DNA from: Aliiroseovarius sp. S1339
GTDB taxonomy: Bacteria > Pseudomonadota > Alphaproteobacteria > Rhodobacterales > Rhodobacteraceae
Length of the DNA stretch: 64,000 bases
Direction: 5' to 3'
NCBI RefSeq assembly: GCF_023195695.1
Contig: NZ_JALPQG010000011.1
Span: 1 to 64,000 of the forward strand
Positions 25,663 through 35,143 of this stretch are shown here, one piece after another. A program made the translations under genes and the position numbers. The notes beneath the pieces are model-generated. The model was not told the origin of the DNA. It did no database searches and saw nothing but the letters and a program-made list of their open reading frames with translations. Positions within the stretch are counted from its first letter, which is position 1; every line of letters begins with the position of its first letter.

Positions 25663-27338
25663 AGAAGACCCGCTGCGCGATCTATACCCGCAAATCCTCG
25701 GAAGACGGGCTGGAGCAAGAGTTTAACTCGCTGGATGCACAGCGCGAAGCCTGTGCGGCCTTTATCGCCAGTCAGAAGATTGAGGGCTGGGTTCTGGTTC
25801 CTGATGCTTATGATGATGGTGGGCTGTCGGGCGGGACACTGGAGCGTCCTGGGTTGCAGCGGCTGATGGCAGACGTCCGGTCAGGCAAGGTGGACCGGAT
25901 TGTTGTCTACAAGATCGACCGGCTGACACGATCGCTGGGTGATTTTGCCAAGATCGTCGAGGTTCTGGATGAGGCAGGCGGATCGTTTGTCTCTGTGACC
26001 CAATCATTCAACACCTCCACAAGCATGGGGCGGCTGACGCTGAACATGTTGCTCAGCTTTGCCCAGTTTGAGCGGGAGGTTACGGCCGAACGCATTCGCG
26101 ACAAGATCGCAGCCTCCAAAAAGAAAGGCCTGTGGATGGGGGGCAACGTACCGTTGGGCTATGAACCTGATGGCAGAACGCTGAAGGTCAAGGAGCCGGA
26201 CGCGCAGATTATCCGAACGATCTATGATCTCTACAAAGAGCATGGCACGGTTCGGAAAGTGAAAGATCAGGCAGACAGGCTGGGTCTTAAGACAGCCATC
26301 CGCACATTGTCATCGGGCCGGCTGAAGGGCGGAACGCCCTTCAGTTTTGGTCACATCTATTACATCCTGACCAATCCGGTCTACACGGGCCGCATTCGCC
26401 ATAAGACAAACGTGTATCCCGGCCAGCATGCACCGCTCATCGAGCCAGAGCTGTGGGATGCGCTGCAGGACCAGTTGATGGGCCGTTCAGTTAGCAACCG
26501 CCTCGGCAAAGAGAGAGGACAGGGAAGAGGTGGTCGAAAACAGGCCTCACTTCTGATTGGCAAACTGTTTGACGAAACCGGTGATCGTCTCACCCCGAGC
26601 CATACAAAGTCCTCCAAAGGACATCGGCTCAGATACTATGTTTCAAACCGTCTGATACGAAGTAAAGGCGCCAAAGACCCATCTGGCTGGCGACTGCCCG
26701 GGCCTGAGCTGGAAACACTGGTTGCTACACTGCTCCGCAAGCATCTGGGTACCCCGGCCGTGACGGCAAATATCGTGAGCGACCCAACAACAGAAGAGAC
26801 TGCAGCGATTGCAAAAAAGCTGGCAAAAATCACTGGTACTGAAGCCAATGAGCACAACGAAAAGCGCAGTCTTCTCCTGCCGCTTTGTCATCGCATTCAA
26901 ATCAAACCAGGACAGATCAAGATTTCTATGTCCCCGGAAAATCTGGCTGAAATTCTGGATGTTGCCTCCAAACGTGTGTCAGAAGAATGCCTCGAGATCG
27001 ACGCCGCGTTCCAACACCGCAAGCGGGGTGTTGAAACGAAACTTGTCCTGTCCGACACAACCAGTCCGCGCGATGAAACCCTGTTCAAAAACATCGCAAA
27101 GGCGCATCACTACTTTAACCTGATCCGAGCCGGGAAAACCTATGCCGAGATTGCTGCATCTGAAGGCGTATCAAAACACCGGGTTTACAAGCTGGTCGAT
27201 CTGGCATTCCTGGCTCCGGATGTCTTGAGAGATGTATTTGCCGGTTCTCAACCAACTGGCCTGACATCAGAATGGTTGCTGCGCCATGCCATTCCGGCAC
27301 TTTGGGATGAACAGAGAGAAGTGTTCCGCACCCTGTAA
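25659..27338 (+). CDS. Large serine recombinase
   Basis: The N-terminal resolvase domain shows CAIYTRKSSEDGLEQEFNSL, with the nucleophilic Ser and an Arg, plus VDRIVVYKIDRLTRSLGDF and LLSFAQFEREVTAERIRDKI. The recombinase domain follows (GYEPDGRTLKVKEPDAQIIR). The C-terminal region has HTH-like GKTYAEIAASEGVSKHRVYK. At 559 residues it is a typical large serine recombinase and looks intact. It probably integrates or excises this island or a sub-element. A long palindrome and a tRNA-Gln lie just downstream. Confidence 0.92.
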   Translation: MKKTRCAIYTRKSSEDGLEQEFNSLDAQREACAAFIASQKIEGWVLVPDAYDDGGLSGGTLERPGLQRLMADVRSGKVDRIVVYKIDRLTRSLGDFAKIVEVLDEAGGSFVSVTQSFNTSTSMGRLTLNMLLSFAQFEREVTAERIRDKIAASKKKGLWMGGNVPLGYEPDGRTLKVKEPDAQIIRTIYDLYKEHGTVRKVKDQADRLGLKTAIRTLSSGRLKGGTPFSFGHIYYILTNPVYTGRIRHKTNVYPGQHAPLIEPELWDALQDQLMGRSVSNRLGKERGQGRGGRKQASLLIGKLFDETGDRLTPSHTKSSKGHRLRYYVSNRLIRSKGAKDPSGWRLPGPELETLVATLLRKHLGTPAVTANIVSDPTTEETAAIAKKLAKITGTEANEHNEKRSLLLPLCHRIQIKPGQIKISMSPENLAEILDVASKRVSEECLEIDAAFQHRKRGVETKLVLSDTTSPRDETLFKNIAKAHHYFNLIRAGKTYAEIAASEGVSKHRVYKLVDLAFLAPDVLRDVFAGSQPTGLTSEWLLRHAIPALWDEQREVFRTL

Positions 27339-27460
27339 ATAGGCTCGGATCCTGATAGGACCAGCCCCGCATAATCCCAGCAGCATCTAACACACCCTAC
27401 CGTCGACCGTCCAAAAGCCGTTTCCAGACTTTTAGCAGAATCTCACTGATTTACGGCACG

Positions 27461-27502
27461 TTCCGGGTCTGGGGTATCCGGATACCCTGAAAGACCCCGG
27501 AA
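27461..27502. repeat. 42-base near-perfect palindrome between recombinase and tRNA
   Basis: The centre GGGTATCC/GGATACCC (27472-27487) is a perfect 16-base palindrome. It lies within outer arms TTCCGGGTCT (27461-27470) and AGACCCCGGAA (27492-27502), which pair apart from one extra C. It could be a recombination site, an operator, or a cruciform or terminator for the recombinase operon. No T-run follows, which argues against a plain terminator. Confidence 0.6.
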
Positions 27503-27554
27503 AACACAGAGAAAAATCCGAAGACTGGTATTGGTATGAATTTGTCATGAGTGT

Positions 27555-27629
27555 TGGCTGGGGTGGTAGGATTCGAACCTACGGTACACGCTACCAAAAA
27601 GCGTTGCCTTACCACTTGGCTACACCCCA
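27555..27629 (-). tRNA. tRNA-Gln (anticodon TTG)
   Basis: Read on the minus strand the 75-base gene folds as a cloverleaf: acceptor TGGGGTG pairs with CACCCCA; D-arm GTAGCCAAGTGGTAAGGC; anticodon stem ACGCT/AGCGT around TTTTGGT with anticodon TTG; T-arm GTAGG-TTCGAAT-CCTAC; encoded discriminator G and CCA. It is intact. Its 3' end faces the accessory region, as expected of an island attachment site. Confidence 0.95.
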
Positions 27630-27780
27630 ACTGTGCGCGCTTTCCTAGCCAAAGCCAACCCGCAGCGCAACCCCAAATTAGTGGATTCTTTCTCACAATC
27701 CATTCGTGGCAAACTGCGCCAATGCCAAGGGATAGCCGCCACGTCGCGATGATCCGTCGGGCGGCGTTTCGACTTGGGTC

Positions 27781-29235
27781 CTAATCTAATAATGTCTGGT
27801 CATAAGCACCAATAACTGACTCTCGGCGGATGATGTTGTCAAAGCCCGCAAACACCTTGCGAAGGTCAGCTTTGCTGGTGAAACTTTCGCAGATCACCAC
27901 GAGGTTGGGCGTGTTGGAGGACGCACGGACAAGCGCCCATGCGCCGTCGTCAAGCTGGACGCGCGCGCCATTGACCGTCTGAATGTCGGCAATTTTGCGT
28001 CCCGCAATCATGTCGCCGTTCCGCTGCATCTGACGAAAGACCTCTGTAAGTCGCGCGACAACCTCGTATTTCTGATCATCCGGACATGTGGGTGAAAGGG
28101 TGGGAGAGGTCCAACTTGGTGGCAAGGACGCGATCAGGTCTGAAAGGGTCGTATCACCGTTGTTGTCGATCAACCTGCAAAGCTCGACCATCGCGCGCAG
28201 GGCACAGTCAAAACCGCGCCCTATTGGATTGCCAAAATAGAAGTGGCCGGACTTTTCGAACGCCGCCTGCGCGCCAATCGCACGAAGCCGCCGCTTCACA
28301 TGGCTATGGCCAGTTTTGCAATATTCGACAACCGCGCCGTAGGACAATAAGACAGGGTCGGTGGCAAACAGCCCGGTGGATTTTATGTCCACAAGAAACC
28401 GCGCCCCAGCCATCGCGCCCGCGATATTGCGCGCCAACAACAACCCCAATTTGTCGGCAAACACCGCGTTACCAGCATCATCCACAGCGCCAAGGCGGTC
28501 GCCGTCGCCATCCAACCCCACACCGAAATCTGCCCCACTTTCGCGGACGGCCGCGCCCATATCACTGAGCATTTCAAGGGCTTCCGGGTTTGGGTTGTAG
28601 TTTGGGAAGCTGTGATCAAGCGTGCAGTGCCGCTCGATCACCTCAATGCCAAGCCGTCGCAGAACGTCAGGCGCGAACGCACCTGCGGTTCCGTTGCCCG
28701 TGGCACAGACCACGCGCAGCGGGCGCGAGATCTTTGCGCCCGACACCACATCGTTGAGATATGCATCCTTCACACCCGCCACAGGCTCGATTTTACCCCC
28801 TTCCATTCGATCAAAATCTTGACGGAGAATGATGGCTTTCAGCTCCGCCATCTCCGCAGGCCCATGCGTGCAGGGGCGATCAAAACCCACCTTAATACCG
28901 GTCCAACCATTTGGGTTGTGGCTGGCAGTTACCATCGCGACCGCGCCCACATCCAGATGAAACTGAGCGAAATAGGCCGTGGGCGATAAGCTCATACCAA
29001 TGTCGTGCACATGCGCACCAGCCTGCATCAGACCTTCCGACAGCGCCATTTTCATCGCGGGGGAATAGCTTCGGTGGTCATGGCCGACGATGATCTGACG
29101 CCCCGCACCGCGTCGCATCAACTGCGTACCAAGACCCAACCCGACCGCACGCATGCCGTCCAGATCGATATCATCCGGGTAACGCCAGCGGGCGTCATAT
29201 TCCCTAAATCCGCTGGGACATAAGCGCATCGTCAT
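27781..29235 (-). CDS. Phosphomannomutase/phosphoglucomutase
   Basis: This alpha-D-phosphohexomutase has the active-site serine motif TASHNPNGWTGIKVG, the metal loop GLDGDGDRLG and a phosphate-binding C-terminal domain (VRASSNTPNLVV). At 484 residues it resembles AlgC/ManB-type enzymes that interconvert hexose 1- and 6-phosphates for surface polysaccharide precursors. It overlaps kdsA by four bases and lies downstream of kpsE/kpsT, so a role in capsule or LPS sugar supply is likely. Mannose or glucose preference cannot be read from sequence. Confidence 0.88.
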   Translation of the reverse strand: MTMRLCPSGFREYDARWRYPDDIDLDGMRAVGLGLGTQLMRRGAGRQIIVGHDHRSYSPAMKMALSEGLMQAGAHVHDIGMSLSPTAYFAQFHLDVGAVAMVTASHNPNGWTGIKVGFDRPCTHGPAEMAELKAIILRQDFDRMEGGKIEPVAGVKDAYLNDVVSGAKISRPLRVVCATGNGTAGAFAPDVLRRLGIEVIERHCTLDHSFPNYNPNPEALEMLSDMGAAVRESGADFGVGLDGDGDRLGAVDDAGNAVFADKLGLLLARNIAGAMAGARFLVDIKSTGLFATDPVLLSYGAVVEYCKTGHSHVKRRLRAIGAQAAFEKSGHFYFGNPIGRGFDCALRAMVELCRLIDNNGDTTLSDLIASLPPSWTSPTLSPTCPDDQKYEVVARLTEVFRQMQRNGDMIAGRKIADIQTVNGARVQLDDGAWALVRASSNTPNLVVICESFTSKADLRKVFAGFDNIIRRESVIGAYDQTLLD

Positions 29236-30065
29236 CGCCGCAAAGGTCTTTCCTTCGCCAGCCGATCAAAGGCCGCAAGATCCGCGATTAGCTGCGCCAT
29301 CTGGTCCAGCGGGATCATGTTTGGCCCGTCTGACGGCGCGTTGTCGGGGTCTGGATGGGTTTCAATGAACACGCCTGAGATGCCCAGCGACACTGCTGCG
29401 CGCGCAAGGACGGGCGCGAATTCTCGCTGCCCACCGGACGCGACCCCCCGCCCTCCCGGCATCTGTACAGCGTGGGTGGCATCCATGATCACCGGGTATC
29501 CAGATGCCGCCATTTGCGGCAAGGCACGCATGTCCGTGACAAGCGTGTTATAGCCAAATGACGTGCCACGCTCGGTCAACATCACCTGCGCATTGCCCGA
29601 GCCAGTCACTTTCGCGACTACATGTTCCATGTCCCACGGGGCGAGAAACTGACCCTTCTTGATGTTGATGGGTTTGCCAGTTTTTGCGGCGGCAATCAGA
29701 AGATCTGTTTGTCGGCACAGAAATGCGGGAATTTGCAGGACATCGGCGATGCGGGCGACGTCGCCGCATTGATCCGGTAGATGCACGTCGGTCAAAACCG
29801 GCACGTTCACCTGATCTTTTACCGCCGCAAGGACGGCCAAACCTTCGTCTATCCCAAGGCCCCTTTGGCCCGACAATGACGTCCGGTTGGCTTTGTCGAA
29901 GGATCCCTTAAACACATAGCCGACCCCGCAATCGGCGCAGATGCGCGCCATTTTTTCGGCGATCATCACAGCGTGGTCCCGCCCCTCCAACTGGCAGGGA
30001 CCCGCGATGATGATCAGGGGGCGGTCGTTGCCAATGCGCAGATCTCCGACAGCCACATCTTTCAT
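29232..30065 (-). CDS. kdsA: 3-deoxy-8-phosphooctulonate (KDO-8P) synthase
   Basis: KdsA condenses phosphoenolpyruvate and arabinose 5-phosphate to KDO-8-phosphate. Motifs include IIIAGPCQLEGRDHAVMIAE, YVFKGSFDKANRTS, LTDVHLPDQC and MLTERGTSFGYNTL. The ATG at 30065 gives the usual N-terminus and overlaps the kpsE stop region; an ATG seven codons earlier is possible. Its place in the kpsT-kpsE operon suggests it supplies KDO for a capsule linker as well as, or instead of, lipid A core. Confidence 0.93.
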   Translation of the reverse strand: MKDVAVGDLRIGNDRPLIIIAGPCQLEGRDHAVMIAEKMARICADCGVGYVFKGSFDKANRTSLSGQRGLGIDEGLAVLAAVKDQVNVPVLTDVHLPDQCGDVARIADVLQIPAFLCRQTDLLIAAAKTGKPINIKKGQFLAPWDMEHVVAKVTGSGNAQVMLTERGTSFGYNTLVTDMRALPQMAASGYPVIMDATHAVQMPGGRGVASGGQREFAPVLARAAVSLGISGVFIETHPDPDNAPSDGPNMIPLDQMAQLIADLAAFDRLAKERPLRR

Positions 30066-30066
30066 A

Positions 30067-31788
30067 TCAAGACGATACCTGTTCACGCAGGATCGACGCT
30101 GTGATTGACGCCATCAGATAAAGTCCCGCGAATATCAAGAACGCGAGCAACGTGTTTTCAAACGACCGTGGATAGGTCGGCTCGTCAGGTGCAACAGGAC
30201 GCACACCAAGTTCCAGATAGCGTGTTTGCTTATTGGCCTCGATCCGCGCGGTTTCCAACTGCTGCAGCGATTGCTGCATTAAAGCGGTGCGTGTTTGCAT
30301 GTTGGTTTGCGCGATCAGCAAACGCCCGCTGATCGACGCCAGCGACCCATTTTCGCCGCCCGTTTCAGTCAACCTGCCACGTAATTCGGCGATCAGCGTT
30401 TCAAGTCGGCCAATGTCACCGCGCAATCCATCGACCCGCGCTTTGTTGGGCCGTGTATTGTCCAAAAGCTGTTGCAAGGACAGGCGCTTTTCTTGCAGTT
30501 GGCTTTCGAAACCAGTGATCTGCGTCATCAAAGCTGACGCATCAGAGTTCGCATCGAAAACGCCCATATCCTCTTGCAGGCGCAACACTTCGGCTTGGGC
30601 GTCCAGCATGTCGCGTTCAGCTTTTTCATAGCTGGAAATAGCGCCCTCCATCTGATCTTCGCGCAGCCGTTGGGTCAGGTTGTCGACCCGTTCTTCGGCG
30701 TATGAGATCAAGACCTCGGAAAACTTGGCGCTTTGTTCTGGTGTTGGTGCAACCACCTCCATCTTGACGATGCCTTCGGTAGGGTCGAAGCCGATTTTCA
30801 CGTTTTTCTTATAGAGTTTATATGCACCCTCATTGGTGGCATCTTCATCAAGGCGCTGGATCGCGTCTATGTTGGGATCGGAAAAGACCGACTTGTAACC
30901 GATGTCGCCGTCCAGCCTGAGCATCGCATCGCGCGAGGTCAGATAGCTTTGCACCGTAATGCTATCTTGCGAAGTCGCCAAGCCCGAGCCAGCAAACAGG
31001 CTGCCCAGTCCGCTGCCTGCTGCGCCATCTGCCTTCTGAATGACGAACTCTGTCTTGGTGGCATACATTGGGGTCGCGTATTTGTAGTAATAAACCCCCG
31101 CAACGATGGTCGGAAGAAAGACGAAAAACGCCAGACGCGCAAACAGCAGGCGCAGGTTTCTGCGGCGACGGCGCGCGATGTCCAGCTGGATTTCGCGGAT
31201 TGACCGCGCGCGATCAGCCTCGTCATAAACATGGCTTGCGGGCAGCGGCGGCAACGTGCGCGTCTGCGGCAAGTTATCTGCCCCTTTGCCAGTGGTTCGC
31301 CCCCCGCCATCGGCACCCACAAGTTCCAGCATGTTCGAGCGTTTGAACGGGTCAATCCCCGCCTGACGGAGCTTGTGGACCGCATCAAAGTCGGACTCGA
31401 CCGCTATGCCGTGTTTCTGTGCAACCCGTCGCGCCATTCTAAGCTGGCGGCCGGTCAAGCCCTCTTTCCGGATCGCCTCTATCACGGCAAGTTCATCTTC
31501 GTTGGTCTGGGCATGCCCTAGCTGACTTTTCGAGACGAAGCCTTCTTTGGGGAACCCATCCTCGGTTGCTGATTGAGCCAATTCCTCTAACGGATTTGGC
31601 GTGCGTTGGCTGGTCGCACTTTGCGCCACATCGGCCGTTGGTGTCGTTGAATTTGCGTCCTTGGCGGCGGCTTGTATCCGCTGGGCGAAAACGTCGTTTT
31701 CGGACTGGACGGACTGGACGGACTCCGGCTGCCGAGCCCGCGACGTTCGGCTGATGCGAAATTTCTTAGCCCTGGGTTTCGTAGTCAT
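30067..31788 (-). CDS. kpsE: Capsule polysaccharide export inner-membrane protein (KpsE/Wzz-like)
   Basis: About 215 cytoplasmic residues precede a first membrane segment (LLFARLAFFVFLPTIVAGVY). A large periplasmic part with coiled coils (SYEKAERDMLDAQAEVLRLQ) follows, then a second membrane segment (LLAFLIFAGLYLMASITASI). This is the layout of polysaccharide co-polymerase/KpsE proteins that bridge the ABC exporter to the outer membrane. The ATG at 31788 overlaps kpsT by about 23 bases. The long basic and acidic N-terminal extension is unusual beside E. coli KpsE but occurs in alphaproteobacteria as far as I recall. Confidence 0.82.
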   Translation of the reverse strand: MTTKPRAKKFRISRTSRARQPESVQSVQSENDVFAQRIQAAAKDANSTTPTADVAQSATSQRTPNPLEELAQSATEDGFPKEGFVSKSQLGHAQTNEDELAVIEAIRKEGLTGRQLRMARRVAQKHGIAVESDFDAVHKLRQAGIDPFKRSNMLELVGADGGGRTTGKGADNLPQTRTLPPLPASHVYDEADRARSIREIQLDIARRRRRNLRLLFARLAFFVFLPTIVAGVYYYKYATPMYATKTEFVIQKADGAAGSGLGSLFAGSGLATSQDSITVQSYLTSRDAMLRLDGDIGYKSVFSDPNIDAIQRLDEDATNEGAYKLYKKNVKIGFDPTEGIVKMEVVAPTPEQSAKFSEVLISYAEERVDNLTQRLREDQMEGAISSYEKAERDMLDAQAEVLRLQEDMGVFDANSDASALMTQITGFESQLQEKRLSLQQLLDNTRPNKARVDGLRGDIGRLETLIAELRGRLTETGGENGSLASISGRLLIAQTNMQTRTALMQQSLQQLETARIEANKQTRYLELGVRPVAPDEPTYPRSFENTLLAFLIFAGLYLMASITASILREQVSS

Positions 31789-32440
31789 AAAGCCGTTTCG
31801 CTTCTTCCAAAGTTTCAAACATATAAAGCTGGCCATCCCGAAGGACCGCCGCCGACTGGCAGAACTTTTCAAGGGTCTGCGCCTGATGCGACACGATGAT
31901 CACCGTTGAATTGGTCAGCCTGTCACGCAGCACGTCGCCTGCTTTGCGGTTAAACTGCGCATCCGTGCTTTGCGGCATACCCTCATCTATCAGATAAATG
32001 TCAAAGTCCAACGCTAGCAACAATGCGAAGGAAAAACGCGCCCGCATACCGGCGCTGTAAGTGGCCACAGGAAAATCAAAATACTCCTCGAGCTCGCAAA
32101 GCCACTGGGTGAATGCCTCGATATAGTCAGGATCAAGGCCATAGATTTTTGCGATGTAACGCGCGTTTTCCTTAGCCGACAGCTTTCCAACCACGCCGCC
32201 CATGAAGCCCAGCGGAAATGAAATCCTGCACCCGCGGCGAATTTCACCTTCGTCTGGCTTTTCAAGCCCCGCCATCATGTTGATCAGCGTTGTCTTGCCG
32301 GTGCCATTGGGCGCCAGAATGCCCAAGGAGTTTCCCAGCTCAACCCGAAAGGACACATCGTCCAGAATGACTTTGCGTTGTTGTCCCGTCCAGAAGGACT
32401 TACTGACATTGTCGAACTCGAGCATTTGGTGCTCCGGCAC
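31766..32440 (-). CDS. kpsT: Capsule polysaccharide ABC transporter ATP-binding protein
   Basis: The 224-residue ATPase has Walker A APNGTGKTTL, signature YSAGMRARF, Walker B FDIYLIDEGM and a switch His in VIIVSHQ. It matches KpsT/Wzt-like export ATPases that power group 2-type capsule secretion with KpsM. No kpsM permease gene lies next to it: upstream on the same strand is nhaA, across 202 bases. It appears to lead this operon (kpsT-kpsE-kdsA-mutase), and the permease must be elsewhere. Confidence 0.87.
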   Translation of the reverse strand: MPEHQMLEFDNVSKSFWTGQQRKVILDDVSFRVELGNSLGILAPNGTGKTTLINMMAGLEKPDEGEIRRGCRISFPLGFMGGVVGKLSAKENARYIAKIYGLDPDYIEAFTQWLCELEEYFDFPVATYSAGMRARFSFALLLALDFDIYLIDEGMPQSTDAQFNRKAGDVLRDRLTNSTVIIVSHQAQTLEKFCQSAAVLRDGQLYMFETLEEAKRLYDYETQG

Positions 32441-32642
32441 TGCTTTCGCCTGACATTTATAGACAAGCTTTCTTAACGTAGCGCTATAATCGCTTACTTA
32501 GGCATCATTATGTCGAAAACCACCCGCACATATCAATGATGTGCCTCTAATTGCGGGGAATTTTTCGGGAACTGATCCCTTAAAGTCGCGTGACGAAACG
32601 TCTGGGAGCGAGCCTAAGACACACTGAAATCCATGACCGGCC

Positions 32643-33953
32643 TTAGTGCTCTTGTTTCTGCACTTTAAGGCTTTTACCAGCCACAAGCGCCAGGAAAACC
32701 GCGCCGAAACTGAGCAAGGCTCCCATTTTCGCCGCATCCTGAACCGGCCCGGCGTTGAACGCCACCGAAGCGACGAAAAGCGACACGGTAAAGCCGATAC
32801 CCGCAACGAACCCAATCACCATCAGATCAGAAAGACGCATACCGACTGGCAACCCTAGCCCCATTGGATAGGCCGCAAGCCACCCCATCAGGAAGATGCC
32901 TGCGGGCTTACCGATGACCAGACCCGCCAAAACCAGCCAAGTGGCCTCTGAGATGGCTGCGAATTCGACACCTGTATTCAGAAGCCCGAAGAAAAACAGT
33001 ATGATGTTCACAGGAATGGCCAATCCGTGCTGCATTTGGTTCAAGGTGTCGCTCAAGTGCTTCTCGGCCTCGGCAAACAAGCCGAAAGCGCGGTCTGCGT
33101 GGGGAATAGCGGGGATGACCGGCAGCAGGCCCAGCGCCGGATGGATGCCGGCCCGCGCAAAACCATACCAGCTTAGACACCCGGCAATGGCATAAGGATA
33201 CCACCCCAGCTTCTTGCGTACCCATGTCGAACGGTGGCGCAGTTGGTCGCCCCGATCCAGGCGCCGTGGAAGGAAGTTGACGAACAGAAACACCGCCGCA
33301 GACGCCACTACGGACAGCAGCAGCCAGATCGGTGCCAGTTCGCCCGTAGGAAAGAAGACCGCCAGAATAATCAAGCCCACCGCGTCATCGGCGATGGCCA
33401 GCAACAGCAAGAAGCGAACCGCCGGGTGGGCTGCACCAAAGACCAGACGGCCGACCAGATAGCTGAACGCGATGTCGGTCGCAGTTGGAACGGCCCAGCC
33501 GCGCGACACCGCATCAAATGTTGTCGAGCCAAGGAAGTACGCAATGCCAAGATACACCACGATCGGGCCCAAAATGCCGCCCGCAGTCGCAACAAGTGGG
33601 GTCGCCGACTTCTTGCCGCGTAATGATCCGCGTTCAAGGATCAGGGCTTCCCAGACTTCTTTACCAGCGATGGCAAAGAACAACGCCATCAACATATCAT
33701 TGATAAGATAGTGAAACGTCACCACGTGTTCGATATCGCCATATTCGAAAATACGCCCGGCTTCGCCGTAGGTTTGTTCCCAATGTCCGATATCAACACC
33801 GATCCAATCATTGAACCACAGTGGGTAGTCGACGACCTGCCGATAGGACTGAGGATCAATGTTGGCCCAGATCAGTGCAAGCACCGCTCCACAAACCAGG
33901 AGGATTGAGTAGGTCGAGACAAAGTTCCATACGCGATACATAAGATGGCCCAT
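32643..33953 (-). CDS. nhaA: Na+/H+ antiporter NhaA
   Basis: About 11-12 membrane segments and the family motifs are visible: AVPTATDIAFSYLVGRLVFG and LLLAIADDAVGLIILAVFF, which holds the paired Asp that bind Na+ or H+, and KPAGIFLMGW. The 436-residue length is at the upper end for NhaA. It exports sodium in exchange for protons, fitting a marine lifestyle. It is a single gene between the capsule operon and the arsP-type permease. The start at ATG 33953 (MGHLMYRVW) or 33941 is open. Confidence 0.92.
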   Translation of the reverse strand: MGHLMYRVWNFVSTYSILLVCGAVLALIWANIDPQSYRQVVDYPLWFNDWIGVDIGHWEQTYGEAGRIFEYGDIEHVVTFHYLINDMLMALFFAIAGKEVWEALILERGSLRGKKSATPLVATAGGILGPIVVYLGIAYFLGSTTFDAVSRGWAVPTATDIAFSYLVGRLVFGAAHPAVRFLLLLAIADDAVGLIILAVFFPTGELAPIWLLLSVVASAAVFLFVNFLPRRLDRGDQLRHRSTWVRKKLGWYPYAIAGCLSWYGFARAGIHPALGLLPVIPAIPHADRAFGLFAEAEKHLSDTLNQMQHGLAIPVNIILFFFGLLNTGVEFAAISEATWLVLAGLVIGKPAGIFLMGWLAAYPMGLGLPVGMRLSDLMVIGFVAGIGFTVSLFVASVAFNAGPVQDAAKMGALLSFGAVFLALVAGKSLKVQKQEH

Positions 33954-34093
33954 CTGGTTCCCGTTCTACAAACAGGCCGCGCCCCAGCGATGAAAAAGCT
34001 GAGACGCGACCGTGTTGTTCGTTGGTCTCAGGAAATACTGCACCTGACGGAAAACGACAATGGTCGAGCTTGAAACACTGTCAGTGGACCTGA

Positions 34094-35143
34094 TCAGGCG
34101 ATGGCCCCCCAGCTTAGACCAGCCACGATTGCGCCAATGATTGCCAGCCCAAGATAGGCCGCAAAGACGCGTGGTTTGACCAGCGCCCAGACGGCCACAG
34201 CGGCGGGGATGCAACTGACGCCACCAGCAATCACAAAGGACATCGCGGCACCATTGGACATGCCCTGTTCAAGCAGCGCCGCCACCATCGGCACGGCGGC
34301 ATAACCGTTCAAATAAGCTGGTGCGCCAACGATTGCGGCCAGCAAGACGGGCCCGATACCAGACCCACCCAGAACCTGCGCCACCAGATCGGCGGGTACA
34401 TAGCGCAGCATCAACGCCTCGATCATATAGGCCAGAAGCAGCCATTTACCGAGGAACAGAAGGTTCTCAAACCCTGTTGTCCCGAAGGTTGTGCGGCGCG
34501 CCGGATCGCTCCAGAATTGCCAGTTGACCTCGCCCGAGTAGATGTCAGCACCCGATCCGGTGCCACAGCCCGACGAAGAACAGCACGCCGGGGCCGGTGC
34601 GTTCTTCAACGGATCGGCAAACAGGGCCGTGTGAGCCATTGCGCGGACCGTGAACCCACCGAAAAGGCCGATCGACACCGCCGCTATGGTCTTGGCCACG
34701 GCAAACCCCGTACCCAACGTGCCAGCCGTGATGGCGAACATTGCGGGGTCCATCAATGGCGAGGATAGCCAGAACGCCATGACGGCCCCCAAGGGCGCGC
34801 CGACAGCAAGCAGGGCGGCGATGAACGGGATAACCTCGCACGAGCAGAAGGGGGACAGGCCTCCTGCAAATGCGGCCAGCACGATCATGCGCACTTCGCG
34901 CCCCTCAAACGCGCGGGCCAGAAGGTTTTCCGCCCCCGTCGCCTTCAGGTATGCGACCGCTAGGATCGCAAACAGGATAAACGGGGCCGTGTGCATCAAT
35001 GCGGTCAACGCAAATGTGATCATCGGCCAGACTTCGTCCGGCGCGAACAGGGCCAGAACGAGCGGGATCAGTAAGATCACGACCCATGCCTTATCAATTT
35101 TCCAGTTTCTTGAAGGCGGGTGCGATTGAGTTGTTTCAGCCAT
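34094..35143 (-). CDS. ArsP-type permease (DUF318 family)
   Basis: Two four-to-five-helix halves are joined by a Cys-rich loop (CCSSSGCG). Motifs typical of this permease family are AGGLSPFCSCEVIPFIAALL and GAPAYLNGYAAVPMVAAL. The first CSC pair is thought to bind metalloid in ArsP relatives. GGAAAGGG precedes the ATG at 35143. The gene overlaps the ArsR-type regulator by 8 bases, so export of a metal or organoarsenical under that repressor is likely. The substrate cannot be fixed from sequence. Confidence 0.82.
   Translation of the reverse strand: MAETTQSHPPSRNWKIDKAWVVILLIPLVLALFAPDEVWPMITFALTALMHTAPFILFAILAVAYLKATGAENLLARAFEGREVRMIVLAAFAGGLSPFCSCEVIPFIAALLAVGAPLGAVMAFWLSSPLMDPAMFAITAGTLGTGFAVAKTIAAVSIGLFGGFTVRAMAHTALFADPLKNAPAPACCSSSGCGTGSGADIYSGEVNWQFWSDPARRTTFGTTGFENLLFLGKWLLLAYMIEALMLRYVPADLVAQVLGGSGIGPVLLAAIVGAPAYLNGYAAVPMVAALLEQGMSNGAAMSFVIAGGVSCIPAAVAVWALVKPRVFAAYLGLAIIGAIVAGLSWGAIA

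Noticed and set aside
1-27554. A second copy of the tRNA-Gln 3' end as the far attachment site
   Set aside because: I scanned the accessory region for its T-arm sequence and found no copy; it may lie left of the window.
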